From assembly GCA_020052615.1 (NCBI GenBank), contig JAGVOT010000069.1, positions 1 to 41,813 of the forward strand: a DNA stretch of 41,813 bases, in the 5' to 3' direction. Source of the stretch: Nitrospirota bacterium. Its GTDB lineage: Bacteria > Nitrospirota > UBA9217. The position numbers were made by a program, and so were the translations under genes. The notes below the pieces were generated by a model. The model was not told the DNA's origin, made no database searches, and saw only the letters and a list, made by a program, of their open reading frames with translations. Below, in pieces: positions 18,046 through 27,007 of this stretch (its first letter is position 1; every line of letters begins with the position of its first letter).

Positions 18046-19101
18046 CTAATGCCTTCCCGCTGATGCGCGCTCCCTGAGCTGGCCGCAGGCGGCGGAGATG
18101 TCACGGCCGCGTGATTCGCGCACCAGCACCGTGTAGTGGCGGTCCTGCAGGATCTTCTGAAAGCGCTTCACAGAGATGTCAACAGGTCTCTTGAACTCGC
18201 TCCCGGGAAAGGGGTTGAACGGGATGAGGTTCACCTTGCACTTGATGCCCTTCAGCAGGCGGGCGAGCCGAAGCGCATCGTCCTCGGAATCGTTGATCCC
18301 TTTCAGCAGAACATATTCGAAGGTAATGCGCCGTCTCGGCTCGAGCGGGAAGCGTTTGCAGGCGGCCAGCAATTCCATGAGGGGATAGCGCCGGTTCACG
18401 GGCATGATCCGATCACGCGTTTCGTCGGTCGTTGCGTTAAGAGATACGGCGAGATTCACCTTGACGCCCGCTCTTCCCAATGCATCGATTTCGGGAACGA
18501 GGCCATCGGTCGACAGGGTGATCCTGCGGCCCGAAATGCCGAGCGCCCGGTCTGACGTTATGATCCGGACCGCCTTGAGCACTTCTTCTAAATTTGCCAG
18601 CGGTTCACCCATTCCCATGAGCACGATGTTGGTGATCCCCCGCGACCCCTCGTTCCTCAGGATGCGCGATACTTCCAGGACCTGGTCGGAGATCTCGTAG
18701 AACAAAAGGTTCCTCGCGAACCCGCCCTGTCCGGTCAGGCAGAAGCGGCAGGCCTGCTGACACCCGACCTGAGAAGATATGCAGAGGGTCAGCCGGTCGT
18801 CGTCCGGGATGAGAACACTTTCGATTGCGTGGCCGTCCTCAAGCCCGAACAAAAATTTGCGCGTGCCGTCCGATGATCGTTCCGCCTGCAGCAGCGAGGG
18901 GGCAGGCAGGGAGAACGCCGCTGCAAGCTGGTCCCGTTCGCCCTTAGCAATGTTCGTCATCTCCTCGAAGGTGACCGCATAGTGCTGATAGATCCATGAA
19001 GTGATCTGGCCGGCTCGGTATCCCCTGAGCCCCATGATTTCCAGCGTTGCTTGAAGCTCATCAAAGGTCAGGCGTTTAATTGATTTTTTCTCGCTGATCA
19101 T
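18046..19101 (-). CDS. rlmN: Dual-specificity 23S rRNA/tRNA adenine-C2 methyltransferase RlmN
   Basis: This radical-SAM enzyme of 351 residues methylates C2 of A2503 in 23S rRNA and A37 in some tRNAs. The cluster-binding CX3CX2C motif is in VGCQQACRFCLTGQ. The GEPLAN-type motif is in VLMGMGEPLAN, and the C-terminal methyl-carrying Cys is in SAACGQL. I chose the ATG at 19101 because GAGGAG precedes it by six bases; an upstream start at 19128 has no such site. It is the only minus-strand gene, separating the chemosensory region from the C1 island. Confidence 0.93.
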   Translation of the reverse strand: MISEKKSIKRLTFDELQATLEIMGLRGYRAGQITSWIYQHYAVTFEEMTNIAKGERDQLAAAFSLPAPSLLQAERSSDGTRKFLFGLEDGHAIESVLIPDDDRLTLCISSQVGCQQACRFCLTGQGGFARNLLFYEISDQVLEVSRILRNEGSRGITNIVLMGMGEPLANLEEVLKAVRIITSDRALGISGRRITLSTDGLVPEIDALGRAGVKVNLAVSLNATTDETRDRIMPVNRRYPLMELLAACKRFPLEPRRRITFEYVLLKGINDSEDDALRLARLLKGIKCKVNLIPFNPFPGSEFKRPVDISVKRFQKILQDRHYTVLVRESRGRDISAACGQLRERASAGRH

Positions 19102-19236
19102 CGATCTCCTCGCATGCCAGCGTATCATTATTCCTTTTTAAAAGCAAGATTGACGATTCCCGGCAGGTTTACGATGTTTGCTGTCGCGTTTTCGGTCATT
19201 CGAGGGGCCTATAATAAATGCAAGTAAATGATTTTA

Positions 19237-19245
19237 TGGTATAAT
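19237..19245 (+). promoter_or_regulatory. Extended -10 promoter element
   Basis: TGGTATAAT is a TGN-extended perfect -10 box upstream of the receiver gene. No -35 box is recognisable, as is common for extended -10 promoters. Confidence 0.5.
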
Positions 19246-19316
19246 CCAACAAGCATGAATGTTGCAATATGTCCCCTGGTCCAATCGAAATAACTGTTGG
19301 AGATGCCTTTATCCAC

Positions 19317-19712
19317 ATGAACGATGCAACGACACTGAAGAGGATACTCATCGTTGATGATGAACCAACCATCCTTCTGACGCTTTCCTACGCGCTGCGA
19401 ACGAAGAACGTGGAAGTGATCACGGCAAGCCGCCTTGAGCCGGCCGAGGAAGCCTTAAAAAGGTATAACTTTGACCTTGTGATCGCTGATATCCGGATGT
19501 CCGGGATGCTGGGAGTGGAGGGATTGGAACTTCTCACCTATATCAAGCGGTACTGGCCCGGAACCAAGGTCATCATCATGACCGCACATGGCTCCGAGGA
19601 GATCCAACAGGACGCATACGAACGCGGCGCTACCTACTATTATCAGAAACCGGTCGACATTCGGGAACTGATGCGAAAGATCGAGGAATTGGGGATCCCG
19701 CTCAATAAATAG
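19317..19712 (+). CDS. Stand-alone response-regulator receiver protein
   Basis: This is a 131-residue receiver with the acidic pair in ILIVDDEPT, the phospho-acceptor Asp in LVIADIRMSGM, the switch Thr in IIMTAHGS and Lys in YYQKPVD. No DNA-binding or enzymatic domain is attached. The start is uncertain. ATG 19317 places the first beta strand naturally, whereas ATG 19269 would add 16 residues; neither has a well-placed ribosome-binding site. No histidine kinase gene is adjacent. Confidence 0.85.
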   Translation: MNDATTLKRILIVDDEPTILLTLSYALRTKNVEVITASRLEPAEEALKRYNFDLVIADIRMSGMLGVEGLELLTYIKRYWPGTKVIIMTAHGSEEIQQDAYERGATYYYQKPVDIRELMRKIEELGIPLNK

Positions 19713-19761
19713 ACCGACGGTCGGAAGACCTGGACATCCAAAGATGCAGGAGGGAGAAACA

Positions 19762-20142
19762 ATGCTCAAGAAAGTACTGGTGGTTGATGATTCAGCTTTG
19801 ATACACCAGATGTATAAAATGGTGCTCATGCGCTACCGGTGCGAGATCGTCCAGGCGCTCAACGGACAGGACGGCCTTGACAAGCTGGAGAAGAACCCTG
19901 ATGTGAGCATGATGCTGGTGGACATCAACATGCCGCTGATGAACGGCCTGGAGTTCATCCAGAAGGTGAAAGCGCTCGAAAAGTACAACACGATCCCCAT
20001 CATCATTGTGAGCACGGAAGGCAAGGAGGAGGACACCAAGCGAGGGCTTGCCCTGGGGGCGCAGGGATATGTGAAAAAACCCTTCCAGCCCAGTGATCTC
20101 CACTCGCTGATCGGAAAGCTGTTCGGTGCCGCGCCTGCCTAG
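19762..20142 (+). CDS. CheY-like single-domain response regulator
   Basis: The receiver has 126 residues, with DD in VLVVDDSALIHQ, the acceptor Asp in MLVDINMPLMNGL, the switch Ser/Thr in IIVSTEGKEE and Lys in YVKKPFQ. It resembles the cheY-like gene at 16961 in its STEGKEEDTKRGLALGA stretch. GCAGGAGGGAG precedes the chosen ATG. A strong terminator lies about 100 bases downstream, so the two receivers form a short unit of their own. Confidence 0.9.
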   Translation: MLKKVLVVDDSALIHQMYKMVLMRYRCEIVQALNGQDGLDKLEKNPDVSMMLVDINMPLMNGLEFIQKVKALEKYNTIPIIIVSTEGKEEDTKRGLALGAQGYVKKPFQPSDLHSLIGKLFGAAPA

Positions 20143-20240
20143 CCGGTCTGCCGATGAAAACCGATCGTTCGGTCAGCGGGAGTTTTCTTGATCTAGCATA
20201 AGACTGCGTTAAGAGTACGTAGATGATTCGCGATGAACTT

Positions 20241-20272
20241 AAGGCCTTCCGGCATACCGGAAGGCCTTTTTT
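20241..20272 (+). terminator. Strong intrinsic terminator
   Basis: Arms 20241-20252 and 20257-20268 form a perfect 12-base-pair GC-rich stem with a 4-base loop, followed by a run of T residues. It closes the receiver transcript ahead of the C1 island. Confidence 0.92.
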
Positions 20273-20297
20273 ATCAATGATGAAGTTTCTAATATTC

Positions 20298-20322
20298 GTT
20301 ACCATTTGTAACCGTAGGTAAC
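20298..20322. promoter_or_regulatory. Inverted repeat upstream of the cooC promoter
   Basis: GTTACC (20298-20303) and GGTAAC (20317-20322) form an inverted repeat, with a related GTAACC between them. The element ends 9 bases before a TTGACA box. It could be an operator or activator site for the C1 island; nothing identifies the regulator. Confidence 0.35.
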
Positions 20323-20331
20323 AAAAAATCC

Positions 20332-20361
20332 TTGACACATCCTCTTTCGTGATGCTATTTT
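20332..20361 (+). promoter_or_regulatory. Candidate sigma-70 promoter of the C1 island
   Basis: A perfect TTGACA (20332-20337) is followed after 18 bases by TATTTT (20356-20361). The cooC GTG lies 28 bases further on, behind an AGGAG site. Confidence 0.6.
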
Positions 20362-20388
20362 GTTAAGTCTTTCTTCAGGAGATCTTCC

Positions 20389-21168
20389 GTGAAAATTGCA
20401 ATTACCGGCAAAGGCGGCGTGGGAAAGACCACACTGTCCGGCCTGCTGGCAAGGCTTTATGCCGCTGAGGGGCGGAAGGTCCTCGCGGTCGATGCCGACC
20501 CTGATGCGAACCTCGCTTCCGCACTCGGCATTTCTCCTGAGGCGGCGAAAAAAGCGGTGCCGCTGGCCGAACAGGCGGACATGATCGAGGAACGGACCGG
20601 CGCGCGGCCGGGCTCGTCGGCCAAGGTGTTCAGCATCAATCCCAAGGTCGACGATATCCCTGATGCCTACAGTGTGCAGCATGAGGGTGTCAGGCTCCTC
20701 GTGGTCGGGAAGTCCCGCGAAGCAGGTTCAGGTTGCTTCTGTCCGGAGAACACGCTGCTCCGGCGACTTATCAGCCATCTCATCCTCCGCCGCGATGAAG
20801 TGGTGATCCTTGACATGGAGGCGGGAATCGAGCACCTTACCCGCGGCACTGCCGGGAGCGTCGATGCCTTCATCGTGGTAGTTGAGCCGGGGCAGCGGAG
20901 CCTGCAGACGGCGCGACAGATCGAGTCCCTGGCACAGGGACTCGGTGTGAAACAGGTCTTTGTCGTGGGCAACAAGATCCAGAGCGAGACGGACAAGGAA
21001 TTCGTGCGGAAGAACCTCCCGGGGATGAAGGTCCTGGGCTTTATGAGCTATACGCCCGATACGGTCAGGTCCGACCTCGACGGCAGATCTCCCTTTGACG
21101 CGTCTCCCGGTGCCGTGGAAGAAGCAAAGAAGATCAAGGCCGCTCTGGATCAGTTGATAAAGAAATAA
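20389..21168 (+). CDS. cooC: CooC-type nickel-insertion ATPase
   Basis: The protein has 259 residues and is a deviant-Walker P-loop ATPase of the MinD/CooC class. It has GKGGVGKTT at residues 7-15, a VDADPDANL switch and the CXC pair in GSGCFCPEN that binds metal at the CooC dimer interface. CooC proteins load nickel into carbon monoxide dehydrogenase. The start is a GTG with AGGAG upstream. It is the first gene after the terminator at 20272 and appears to head the C1 island. A second, more divergent CooC-like gene lies at 31811, so the two may serve different nickel enzymes. Confidence 0.87.
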   Translation: MKIAITGKGGVGKTTLSGLLARLYAAEGRKVLAVDADPDANLASALGISPEAAKKAVPLAEQADMIEERTGARPGSSAKVFSINPKVDDIPDAYSVQHEGVRLLVVGKSREAGSGCFCPENTLLRRLISHLILRRDEVVILDMEAGIEHLTRGTAGSVDAFIVVVEPGQRSLQTARQIESLAQGLGVKQVFVVGNKIQSETDKEFVRKNLPGMKVLGFMSYTPDTVRSDLDGRSPFDASPGAVEEAKKIKAALDQLIKK

Positions 21169-21254
21169 AGCAGCGATCATTGCCGGAATGATCACGCCGG
21201 TTGACGTACATCTGCGGTACCGGTTCTTTCGTTCGCATAAGCACTCATCAATAA

Positions 21255-21812
21255 TTGAAAGACAAGCTACGAAAACAGGTTCTGAACAAGCGGTTCAACC
21301 TCGCACCGGAACAGCGGCGGGCTGCGAGCGCCGAGATCGAAGCGAGGCTGTTCGGCCTCCCTGAGTTCCGCGCGGCTTCCACGGTGATGTTCTACGCTTC
21401 CTTTCAGAGCGAGGTTGAGACGCACCATATGATCCGCCGGGCCCTTGCAGAGGGCAAGCGGGTCGTGCTTCCCCGGGTGAAGGGGAAGGAACTGGAACTC
21501 CTGGAGATCGAGAACTTCGACCGGGACATGGCGCCCGGGGCGTGGGGCATTTTGGAGCCCGAGGGCGGCAAGCCGGCTCAGCTCAAGGACATCGGGCTTA
21601 TTGTCCTGCCTGGCGCGGCATTCGACGAACAGGGGAACCGCATCGGCTACGGGGCGGGTTATTACGACAAACTCCTTCCTTTATATAGAGGACGGACCGC
21701 CGCGCTCGCGTTCGAGCTCCAGCTGGTGTCCGCTGTTCCCGCTGCATCCCATGATATCCCGGTACAGAAGATCATTACCGAGAAAAGAGTCATAGACGTA
21801 AGAGACCCATAA
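21255..21812 (+). CDS. 5-formyltetrahydrofolate cyclo-ligase
   Basis: This 185-residue enzyme converts 5-formyl-THF to 5,10-methenyl-THF with ATP, returning a dead-end folate to the C1 pool. The N-terminus KDKLRKQVLNKRF and the ATP-binding GYGAGYYDKLL near residues 133-143 are family hallmarks. The start is a TTG, because an in-frame TAA lies just before it and the family N-terminus begins here. No good ribosome-binding site is visible. It sits next to folE, both serving folate supply for the pathway encoded downstream. Confidence 0.9.
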   Translation: MKDKLRKQVLNKRFNLAPEQRRAASAEIEARLFGLPEFRAASTVMFYASFQSEVETHHMIRRALAEGKRVVLPRVKGKELELLEIENFDRDMAPGAWGILEPEGGKPAQLKDIGLIVLPGAAFDEQGNRIGYGAGYYDKLLPLYRGRTAALAFELQLVSAVPAASHDIPVQKIITEKRVIDVRDP

Positions 21813-21833
21813 GAGTTAAAATTCAGGGCGGAA

Positions 21834-22394
21834 ATGGACTTAAAAAAGATCGAAAAAGGGGTCCGTCTCATCATTGAGGGCATCGGGGAAGACCCCGAGC
21901 GGCCGGGGCTCAAGAGCACGCCCCAGCGCGTGGCTGAGATGTACCAGGAGATATTCTCCGGCATCGCGGCCGATATGAGCGAGCTGCTCAAGCCCATGGC
22001 GGGCGAGAATCACGACGAGATGGTGATGATCCGGGACATCCCGTTCTTCTCGGTCTGCGAGCACCACCTTCTGCCGTTCTTCGGCAAGGCCCACATCGCC
22101 TATATTCCCGGCGCTGGAAAGATCGTGGGCATCAGCGCCCTCGCACGGGCGCTCGAGGTCTTCGCCAAGCGGCCGCAGGTGCAGGAGCGGCTTACCACGC
22201 AGTTCGCCGACTTCATCGTGAGCAGCCTGAAGCCCAAAGGCGCCATGGTCGTCATCGACGCCGAACATCTTTGCATGAGCATGCGGGGCGTCAAGAAGCC
22301 CGGCTCCCGCGTGGTGACCTCGGCGGTGCGGGGGATCTTCCGCACCAAGGAGTCGACACGCATGGAAATGCTGGAGCTTCTGAAGGAACATTAA
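21834..22394 (+). CDS. folE: GTP cyclohydrolase I
   Basis: The 186-residue enzyme makes dihydroneopterin triphosphate from GTP, the first step of folate synthesis. The zinc ligands Cys75 and His78 (VCEHHLLPF) and Cys147 (EHLCMSMRG) are present, as is the QVQERLT helix. Length is typical of the bacterial FolE-I type. It lies 21 bases after the cyclo-ligase and 32 bases before hdrC. This places pterin/folate cofactor supply in the same run of genes as the THF-dependent methyl branch. Confidence 0.95.
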   Translation: MDLKKIEKGVRLIIEGIGEDPERPGLKSTPQRVAEMYQEIFSGIAADMSELLKPMAGENHDEMVMIRDIPFFSVCEHHLLPFFGKAHIAYIPGAGKIVGISALARALEVFAKRPQVQERLTTQFADFIVSSLKPKGAMVVIDAEHLCMSMRGVKKPGSRVVTSAVRGIFRTKESTRMEMLELLKEH

Positions 22395-22426
22395 GTACGA
22401 GCAGCGGATAGATAAGGGGACAGAAC

Positions 22427-23029
22427 ATGTCATCATCGGTCTTAAAATACGAAACAGCGGCCTCGACATCGCTCCTGGCCGAGGTCACGAGGCGCTCGGG
22501 CCAGAACCTCCAGGCCTGCTATCAGTGCCGCCGCTGCGCCGCAGGGTGTCCGGTCGGCGAAGAGACGGGCGTTACGCCCGACCGGCTGATCCGGCTGATC
22601 GTGCTGGGCGACCGCGAGGAGGCCGTGAACAACCTCCTGGTCTGGAAGTGCGTGGCTTGCTACACCTGCGGAACGCGCTGCCCCAACAACATCCAGACCG
22701 CGCGGATCACCGAGACGCTGAAGCAGATGTCCAAGGAGGCCCATGCCAAACCCCTAACGCCACGCATCGCCGATTTCCACAGCGCATTCATGACCTCGAC
22801 CCGGCACCTGGGCAGGTTCAACGAGATCGAGGCCCTGGCCATCTATGAGACAAAGACGGCGATCAAGGAGCTGTCCCAGGGGAAGGTGAAGGCCGTCATT
22901 GACGAGATGATCGGCCAGGCGCGGCTTGCCCTCGATATGATGAAAAAGAAGAGGCTCCATCTCGGCGTGGACAGGATTAAGGCGCGCTCGGAAGTGCAGG
23001 CCCTCTACGAAAAGGCAAAAGGCCGCTAA
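22427..23029 (+). CDS. hdrC: Heterodisulfide-reductase-like iron-sulfur subunit HdrC
   Basis: The 200-residue protein has two ferredoxin-type [4Fe-4S] motifs: C31/C34/C37/C41 (ACYQCRRCAAGCP) and C75/C78/C81/C85 (CVACYTCGTRCP). The C-terminus is helical and lacks transmembrane segments, so this is the soluble HdrC type. HdrC carries electrons between HdrA and HdrB. The gene order hdrC-hdrB-hdrA-mvhD-metV-metF points to the methylene-THF reductase complex described in Moorella. It does not suggest a methanogenic or sulfur-oxidising Hdr. Confidence 0.92.
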   Translation: MSSSVLKYETAASTSLLAEVTRRSGQNLQACYQCRRCAAGCPVGEETGVTPDRLIRLIVLGDREEAVNNLLVWKCVACYTCGTRCPNNIQTARITETLKQMSKEAHAKPLTPRIADFHSAFMTSTRHLGRFNEIEALAIYETKTAIKELSQGKVKAVIDEMIGQARLALDMMKKKRLHLGVDRIKARSEVQALYEKAKGR

Positions 23030-23046
23030 GGGCCCCGGAGACATTC

Positions 23047-23925
23047 ATGACACAACTTGCGTATTACCCCGGCTGTTCACTGCACTCGTCGTCGGAGCTC
23101 TATGACGTCCAGTGCAAGATGGTGTTCAATAACCTCGGCATTGAGCTTAAGGAGATCGAAGACTGGAACTGCTGCGGCGCTACCGCTGCTGCCAAGACCA
23201 ACGACTTTCTTGCCGTGGCGCTGCCCGCGCGGAACCTGGGGCTTGCGACCGCAACAGGCCTTTCGGAGATCGTGATCCCCTGCTCGTCGTGCTACAGCAG
23301 GACGCTGGTCTCGCAGAAGACCCTGGCCAAAGATCCCGGCCTCAGGGACTCGATCAACGCGGAGCTATCCCAGAAGATCAAGGGCGACATAAAGGTCTCG
23401 AGCATCCTCGAGATTCTTGTGCCGAAGGCAAGATCCGGCGAGCTTGCCGCCAAGGCGGTGAAGAAGCTCGATGGTTTGAAGCCTGCCTGCTACTATGGCT
23501 GCCTCCTGACCCGCTTTCCCATTGACATGGACGTGCCCGATAACGTGGAGAACCCCCAGGGCATGGAGACGGTGCTGAAGGCACTGGGAGCTGCACCGGT
23601 CGACTGGAGCTACAAGACCGATTGCTGCGGGGCTTCCGCGTCGGTGAACGACGCCGACCAGTCGCAGCTCCTCATGTCCCGCATCTTCACCGATGCGGTT
23701 GCTCGCGGCGCGAACTGTCTTGTTGCCACCTGCCCGCTCTGCCAGTTCAACGTCGACGCCTATCAGGCCGAGGTGGGAAAGAAATTCGGCATTGAAAAGC
23801 AGCTCCCCGTCTATTTCATAACAGAGCTCATCGGCGCGTCCATGGGGCTTGATCCTGTCGAGATGCAGGTGGACCGCCATTTCGTGGATGCCATGGGACT
23901 GTTAAAGGAGTTGAACCTGTTATGA
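23047..23925 (+). CDS. hdrB: Heterodisulfide-reductase-like subunit HdrB
   Basis: The protein has 292 residues with two CCG domains. The first holds Cys42-Cys43 (NCCGATAAAK) and the CSSC at 79-82. The second holds Cys193-Cys194 (TDCCGASAS) and CPLC at 229-232. In HdrB these bind two noncubane [4Fe-4S] clusters at the disulfide-reducing site. Both CCG motifs are complete, so the unusual clusters should form even though no CoM/CoB heterodisulfide is expected in a bacterium. The stop overlaps the hdrA start as ATGA. Confidence 0.93.
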   Translation: MTQLAYYPGCSLHSSSELYDVQCKMVFNNLGIELKEIEDWNCCGATAAAKTNDFLAVALPARNLGLATATGLSEIVIPCSSCYSRTLVSQKTLAKDPGLRDSINAELSQKIKGDIKVSSILEILVPKARSGELAAKAVKKLDGLKPACYYGCLLTRFPIDMDVPDNVENPQGMETVLKALGAAPVDWSYKTDCCGASASVNDADQSQLLMSRIFTDAVARGANCLVATCPLCQFNVDAYQAEVGKKFGIEKQLPVYFITELIGASMGLDPVEMQVDRHFVDAMGLLKELNLL

Positions 23926-26900
23926 GCGCATCGAAAACCAATAAAAGCGGCTCTGTTCTTATCGTCGGCGGCGGCATCGGCGGCATGCAGGCAGGCCTCG
24001 ACCTCGCGGACAGCGGATTCAAGGTGCACATGGTCCAGCGCGACACGTCCGTCGGCGGCACCATGGTGATGCTCGACAAGACCTTCCCCACGGGCGACTG
24101 CGCCATGTGCATGATCTCGCCCAAGATGGTCGAAGTGGGCAGGCACCTCAACGTCAACATCCACACGCTGTCCGAGGTCACGTCCGTTTCCGGCCAGGCA
24201 GGAGACTTCACGGTCAAGATCAGGAAGACCGCGCGGTACGTCGATCCGAAGAAGTGCACGGGCTGCGGCGACTGCGAAGCGAAATGCCCCAAGAAAGTGC
24301 CGAGCGAGTTCGACCAGCAGCTGGGCCAGCGCAAGGCCATCTTCTCGCTCTTTCCGCAGGCCGTTCCGAACACCCGGGCCATCGACGCGAGCGTCTGCCT
24401 CTGCCTGACGGACCCGCAGAAGAAGCGCTGCCGGCTGTGCGAAAAGGTCTGCAAGGCGAACGCCATCAATTACGAGGACAAGGACCAGGAGATCGAGGTC
24501 AAGGTCGGCTCAATCATCCTGGGGCCCGGCCTTGCCCGCTACGACGCGCGGGTGCGTCCCGAGCTCGGCCTCGGCCGCTGGCCGAACGTGGTCTCGTCCA
24601 TCCAGTTCGAACGCATTCTTTCGGCATCGGGTCCCTATAAAGGCGTGGTCCAGCGCCCCTCGGACCAGAAGCACCCGGTCAAGGTCGCCTGGATCCAGTG
24701 CGTGGGCTCCCGGGACAACCACAACGCAAACCCCTGGTGTTCGTCGGTCTGCTGCATGTACGCCACGAAGCAGTCGATCATCGCCAAGGAGCACGACAAG
24801 AAGATCGAGCCCACGGTCTTCTACATGGAGATGCGGGCCTTCGGCAAGGACTTCGACAAATATGTTGAGCGTGCCAAGAATGACTACGGCGTCAAGTACC
24901 GCCGCGCCATGGTATCGGCCATCCGCGAGGAGCCGGGAACGGGCAACCTCATCCTGCGCACGGCCGGCGAGGACGGCAAGCTCTCGAACGAGACCTTCGA
25001 CATGGTGGTCCTGTCCGTGGGCTTCGAGCCCCACAGAGATGCCGAGGCCTTCGCAAAGACCTTCGGCATCGAGACGAACGAGTACCGCTTCGCCAAGACG
25101 TCGCACTTCACGCCGGTCAAGACTTCGCGCGACGGCGTATTCGTCACGGGCATCTACCAGGGCCCCAAGGACATTCCCGACACGGTCATGCAGGGGAGCG
25201 GCGTGGCAGGAAGCGTCATGGCCCTTTTGTCCGAGGCGCGCGGCACCGAGACGGTCAAGAAGGAACTGCCGCCCGAGAAGGACGTGGCCGGCGAAGCGCC
25301 GCGGATCGGCGTGTTCGTCTGCCACTGCGGCACGAACATCTCCTCGACCGTCGAGATCGACCAGGTCGTGGAGTCCATCAAGAAGGAGAAGGGCGTTACC
25401 TACGTCACGAACACGATCTACGCCTGCGCACAGGACAACCAGGACATGATCAAGCAGACGATCAAGGACCAGAACCTGAATCGCGTGGTGATCGCGTCCT
25501 GCACGCCCCGGACCCATGAGAAGCTGTTCCAGGAGACCATCCGCGAAGCCGGCCTGAACAAGTACCTCTTCGATCTCGCCGACATACGCGAGCAGTGCTC
25601 GTGGTGCCACAAGGGCCAGAACGAAGTGGCAACGAAGAAGGCCATCAAGATCGTCAGGATGGCCGTCGCCAAATCCCGCCTCCAGGAGCCGCTCAAGAGC
25701 GAGACGGTCGGCGTGACGCCCGCCGCGCTCGTCATCGGCGGCGGTATTGCCGGCATGACCTCGGCGCTCTCGCTTGCCGACCAGGGTTTCCCCGTCCATA
25801 TCATCGAGAAAGACACCGAGCTCGGCGGGCTGGCAAAGAACCTCTACCGGAGCCTCGACGGCTCCGATGTCCAGGAGTTCCTTGCCGCGAAGATCGCCGA
25901 AGTGAAGGCCCATCCGAAGATCACGGTGCACACCGGCGCCGAAGTGAAGAAGACCGACGGGTTTGTCGGCAATTTCGAGACGACCCTCTCCAGCGGCAGC
26001 ACGGTAAAGCACGGCGCGATCGTGCTCGCAACGGGAGGCATGGAATATCAGCCCACGGAGTACCTTGCCGGCAAGAGTGCCAATGTCATTACCCAGCGCG
26101 ACCTCGAAAAGAAGCTCTTCGGCGAGAAGCTCGTACCGCGGACCGGCGAGCGCTTCATCATGATCCAGTGCGTGGGTTCCCGCGAAGAGCCTGCCCAGTA
26201 CTGCTCCCGCGTCTGCTGCCAGGACGCCATCAAGAACGCCATCGCCATCAAGAAGAGGAATCCCGCGGCCGAAGTGGTGATCATCTACCGCGATATCCGG
26301 ACCTACGGCCTGCGCGAGGATTATTATAAGGAAGCCCGCGATCTGGGCGTTCTCTTTGTGCGGTACGATGTCGACCGCAAACCGGTCGTCGAGCAGGCGG
26401 GCAGCAAGGTCCTTGTCAAGGCCTGGGACTTCATGCTGAACCGGGAGCTTCAGTTCGACGCGGACTGGCTCGTACTTTCTGTAGGACTCAGGCCGCATCC
26501 TTCGACCGACAGTGTCGGCGCCATGTACAAGGTGACAAGGAATCCCGACGGATATTATCTGGAAGCGCACGTGAAGCTCCGTCCCGTTGACTTCCCGAGC
26601 GAAGGGCTTTTCGTCGCCGGCCTCGGCCACGCGCCGAAGAACCTCGATGAGACCATCACCCAGGCGCTGGCGGCTTCGGGACGCGCGGGCGTGATCCTGT
26701 CCCATGAGAAGCTCGCGGTCTCGGGCATTATCGCCAAGCATAAGCGCGAGCTCTGCATGTCCTGTCTCTCCTGCCTCCGGGTCTGCCCCTTCGGTTCGCC
26801 CTATATCGACAAGGACGGCAAGATCTCGCACAACGAGGTCAAGTGCATGGGCTGCGGCATCTGCGCCGGCATCTGCCCGGCCAAGGCGTTCCAGGTGAAC

Positions 26901-26978
26901 AACTTCCGGGACGACCAGATCATCGCCATGATCGACGCGGCGGTGGAATCTGAAGAGGCCGGTGTCATCGGATCGTAA
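23922..26978 (+). CDS. hdrA: Tandem HdrA-type flavoprotein subunit
   Basis: This 1018-residue protein has two flavoprotein halves. The first has an FAD site (GGGIGGMQAG, about residues 16-25) and the HdrA-specific GDCAMCMISPKMVEVGRH. It also has a ferredoxin motif at 112-122 and further cysteines at 159-177. The second starts with a canonical HdrA N-terminal segment (GVFVCHCGTNISS, about 463-475). It has a second FAD site (GGGIAGMTSA, about 606-615) and two C-terminal [4Fe-4S] motifs (945-955 and 975-985). HdrA proteins hold the flavin that can bifurcate electrons. Cys467 in VCHCG is an ordinary cysteine, unlike the selenocysteine seen at this kind of site in some methanogens. The doubled FAD domain may give two flavin centres; whether both are active is unknown. 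Confidence 0.93.
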   Translation: MSASKTNKSGSVLIVGGGIGGMQAGLDLADSGFKVHMVQRDTSVGGTMVMLDKTFPTGDCAMCMISPKMVEVGRHLNVNIHTLSEVTSVSGQAGDFTVKIRKTARYVDPKKCTGCGDCEAKCPKKVPSEFDQQLGQRKAIFSLFPQAVPNTRAIDASVCLCLTDPQKKRCRLCEKVCKANAINYEDKDQEIEVKVGSIILGPGLARYDARVRPELGLGRWPNVVSSIQFERILSASGPYKGVVQRPSDQKHPVKVAWIQCVGSRDNHNANPWCSSVCCMYATKQSIIAKEHDKKIEPTVFYMEMRAFGKDFDKYVERAKNDYGVKYRRAMVSAIREEPGTGNLILRTAGEDGKLSNETFDMVVLSVGFEPHRDAEAFAKTFGIETNEYRFAKTSHFTPVKTSRDGVFVTGIYQGPKDIPDTVMQGSGVAGSVMALLSEARGTETVKKELPPEKDVAGEAPRIGVFVCHCGTNISSTVEIDQVVESIKKEKGVTYVTNTIYACAQDNQDMIKQTIKDQNLNRVVIASCTPRTHEKLFQETIREAGLNKYLFDLADIREQCSWCHKGQNEVATKKAIKIVRMAVAKSRLQEPLKSETVGVTPAALVIGGGIAGMTSALSLADQGFPVHIIEKDTELGGLAKNLYRSLDGSDVQEFLAAKIAEVKAHPKITVHTGAEVKKTDGFVGNFETTLSSGSTVKHGAIVLATGGMEYQPTEYLAGKSANVITQRDLEKKLFGEKLVPRTGERFIMIQCVGSREEPAQYCSRVCCQDAIKNAIAIKKRNPAAEVVIIYRDIRTYGLREDYYKEARDLGVLFVRYDVDRKPVVEQAGSKVLVKAWDFMLNRELQFDADWLVLSVGLRPHPSTDSVGAMYKVTRNPDGYYLEAHVKLRPVDFPSEGLFVAGLGHAPKNLDETITQALAASGRAGVILSHEKLAVSGIIAKHKRELCMSCLSCLRVCPFGSPYIDKDGKISHNEVKCMGCGICAGICPAKAFQVNNFRDDQIIAMIDAAVESEEAGVIGS

Positions 26979-27007
26979 CACGAAGAAGCAAGATCGAAAT
27001 GCTTGAA

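Noticed and set aside
22427-26978. Sulfur-oxidising sHdr or methanogenic heterodisulfide reductase
   Set aside because: The neighbours are mvhD, metV, metF and acs genes; there are no lbpA, tusA, dsrE or coenzyme M genes, so the methylene-THF reductase role fits better.
24510-26981. Long open frame on the minus strand (about 820 codons)
   Set aside because: It is antisense to hdrA, with biased composition and no family motif.
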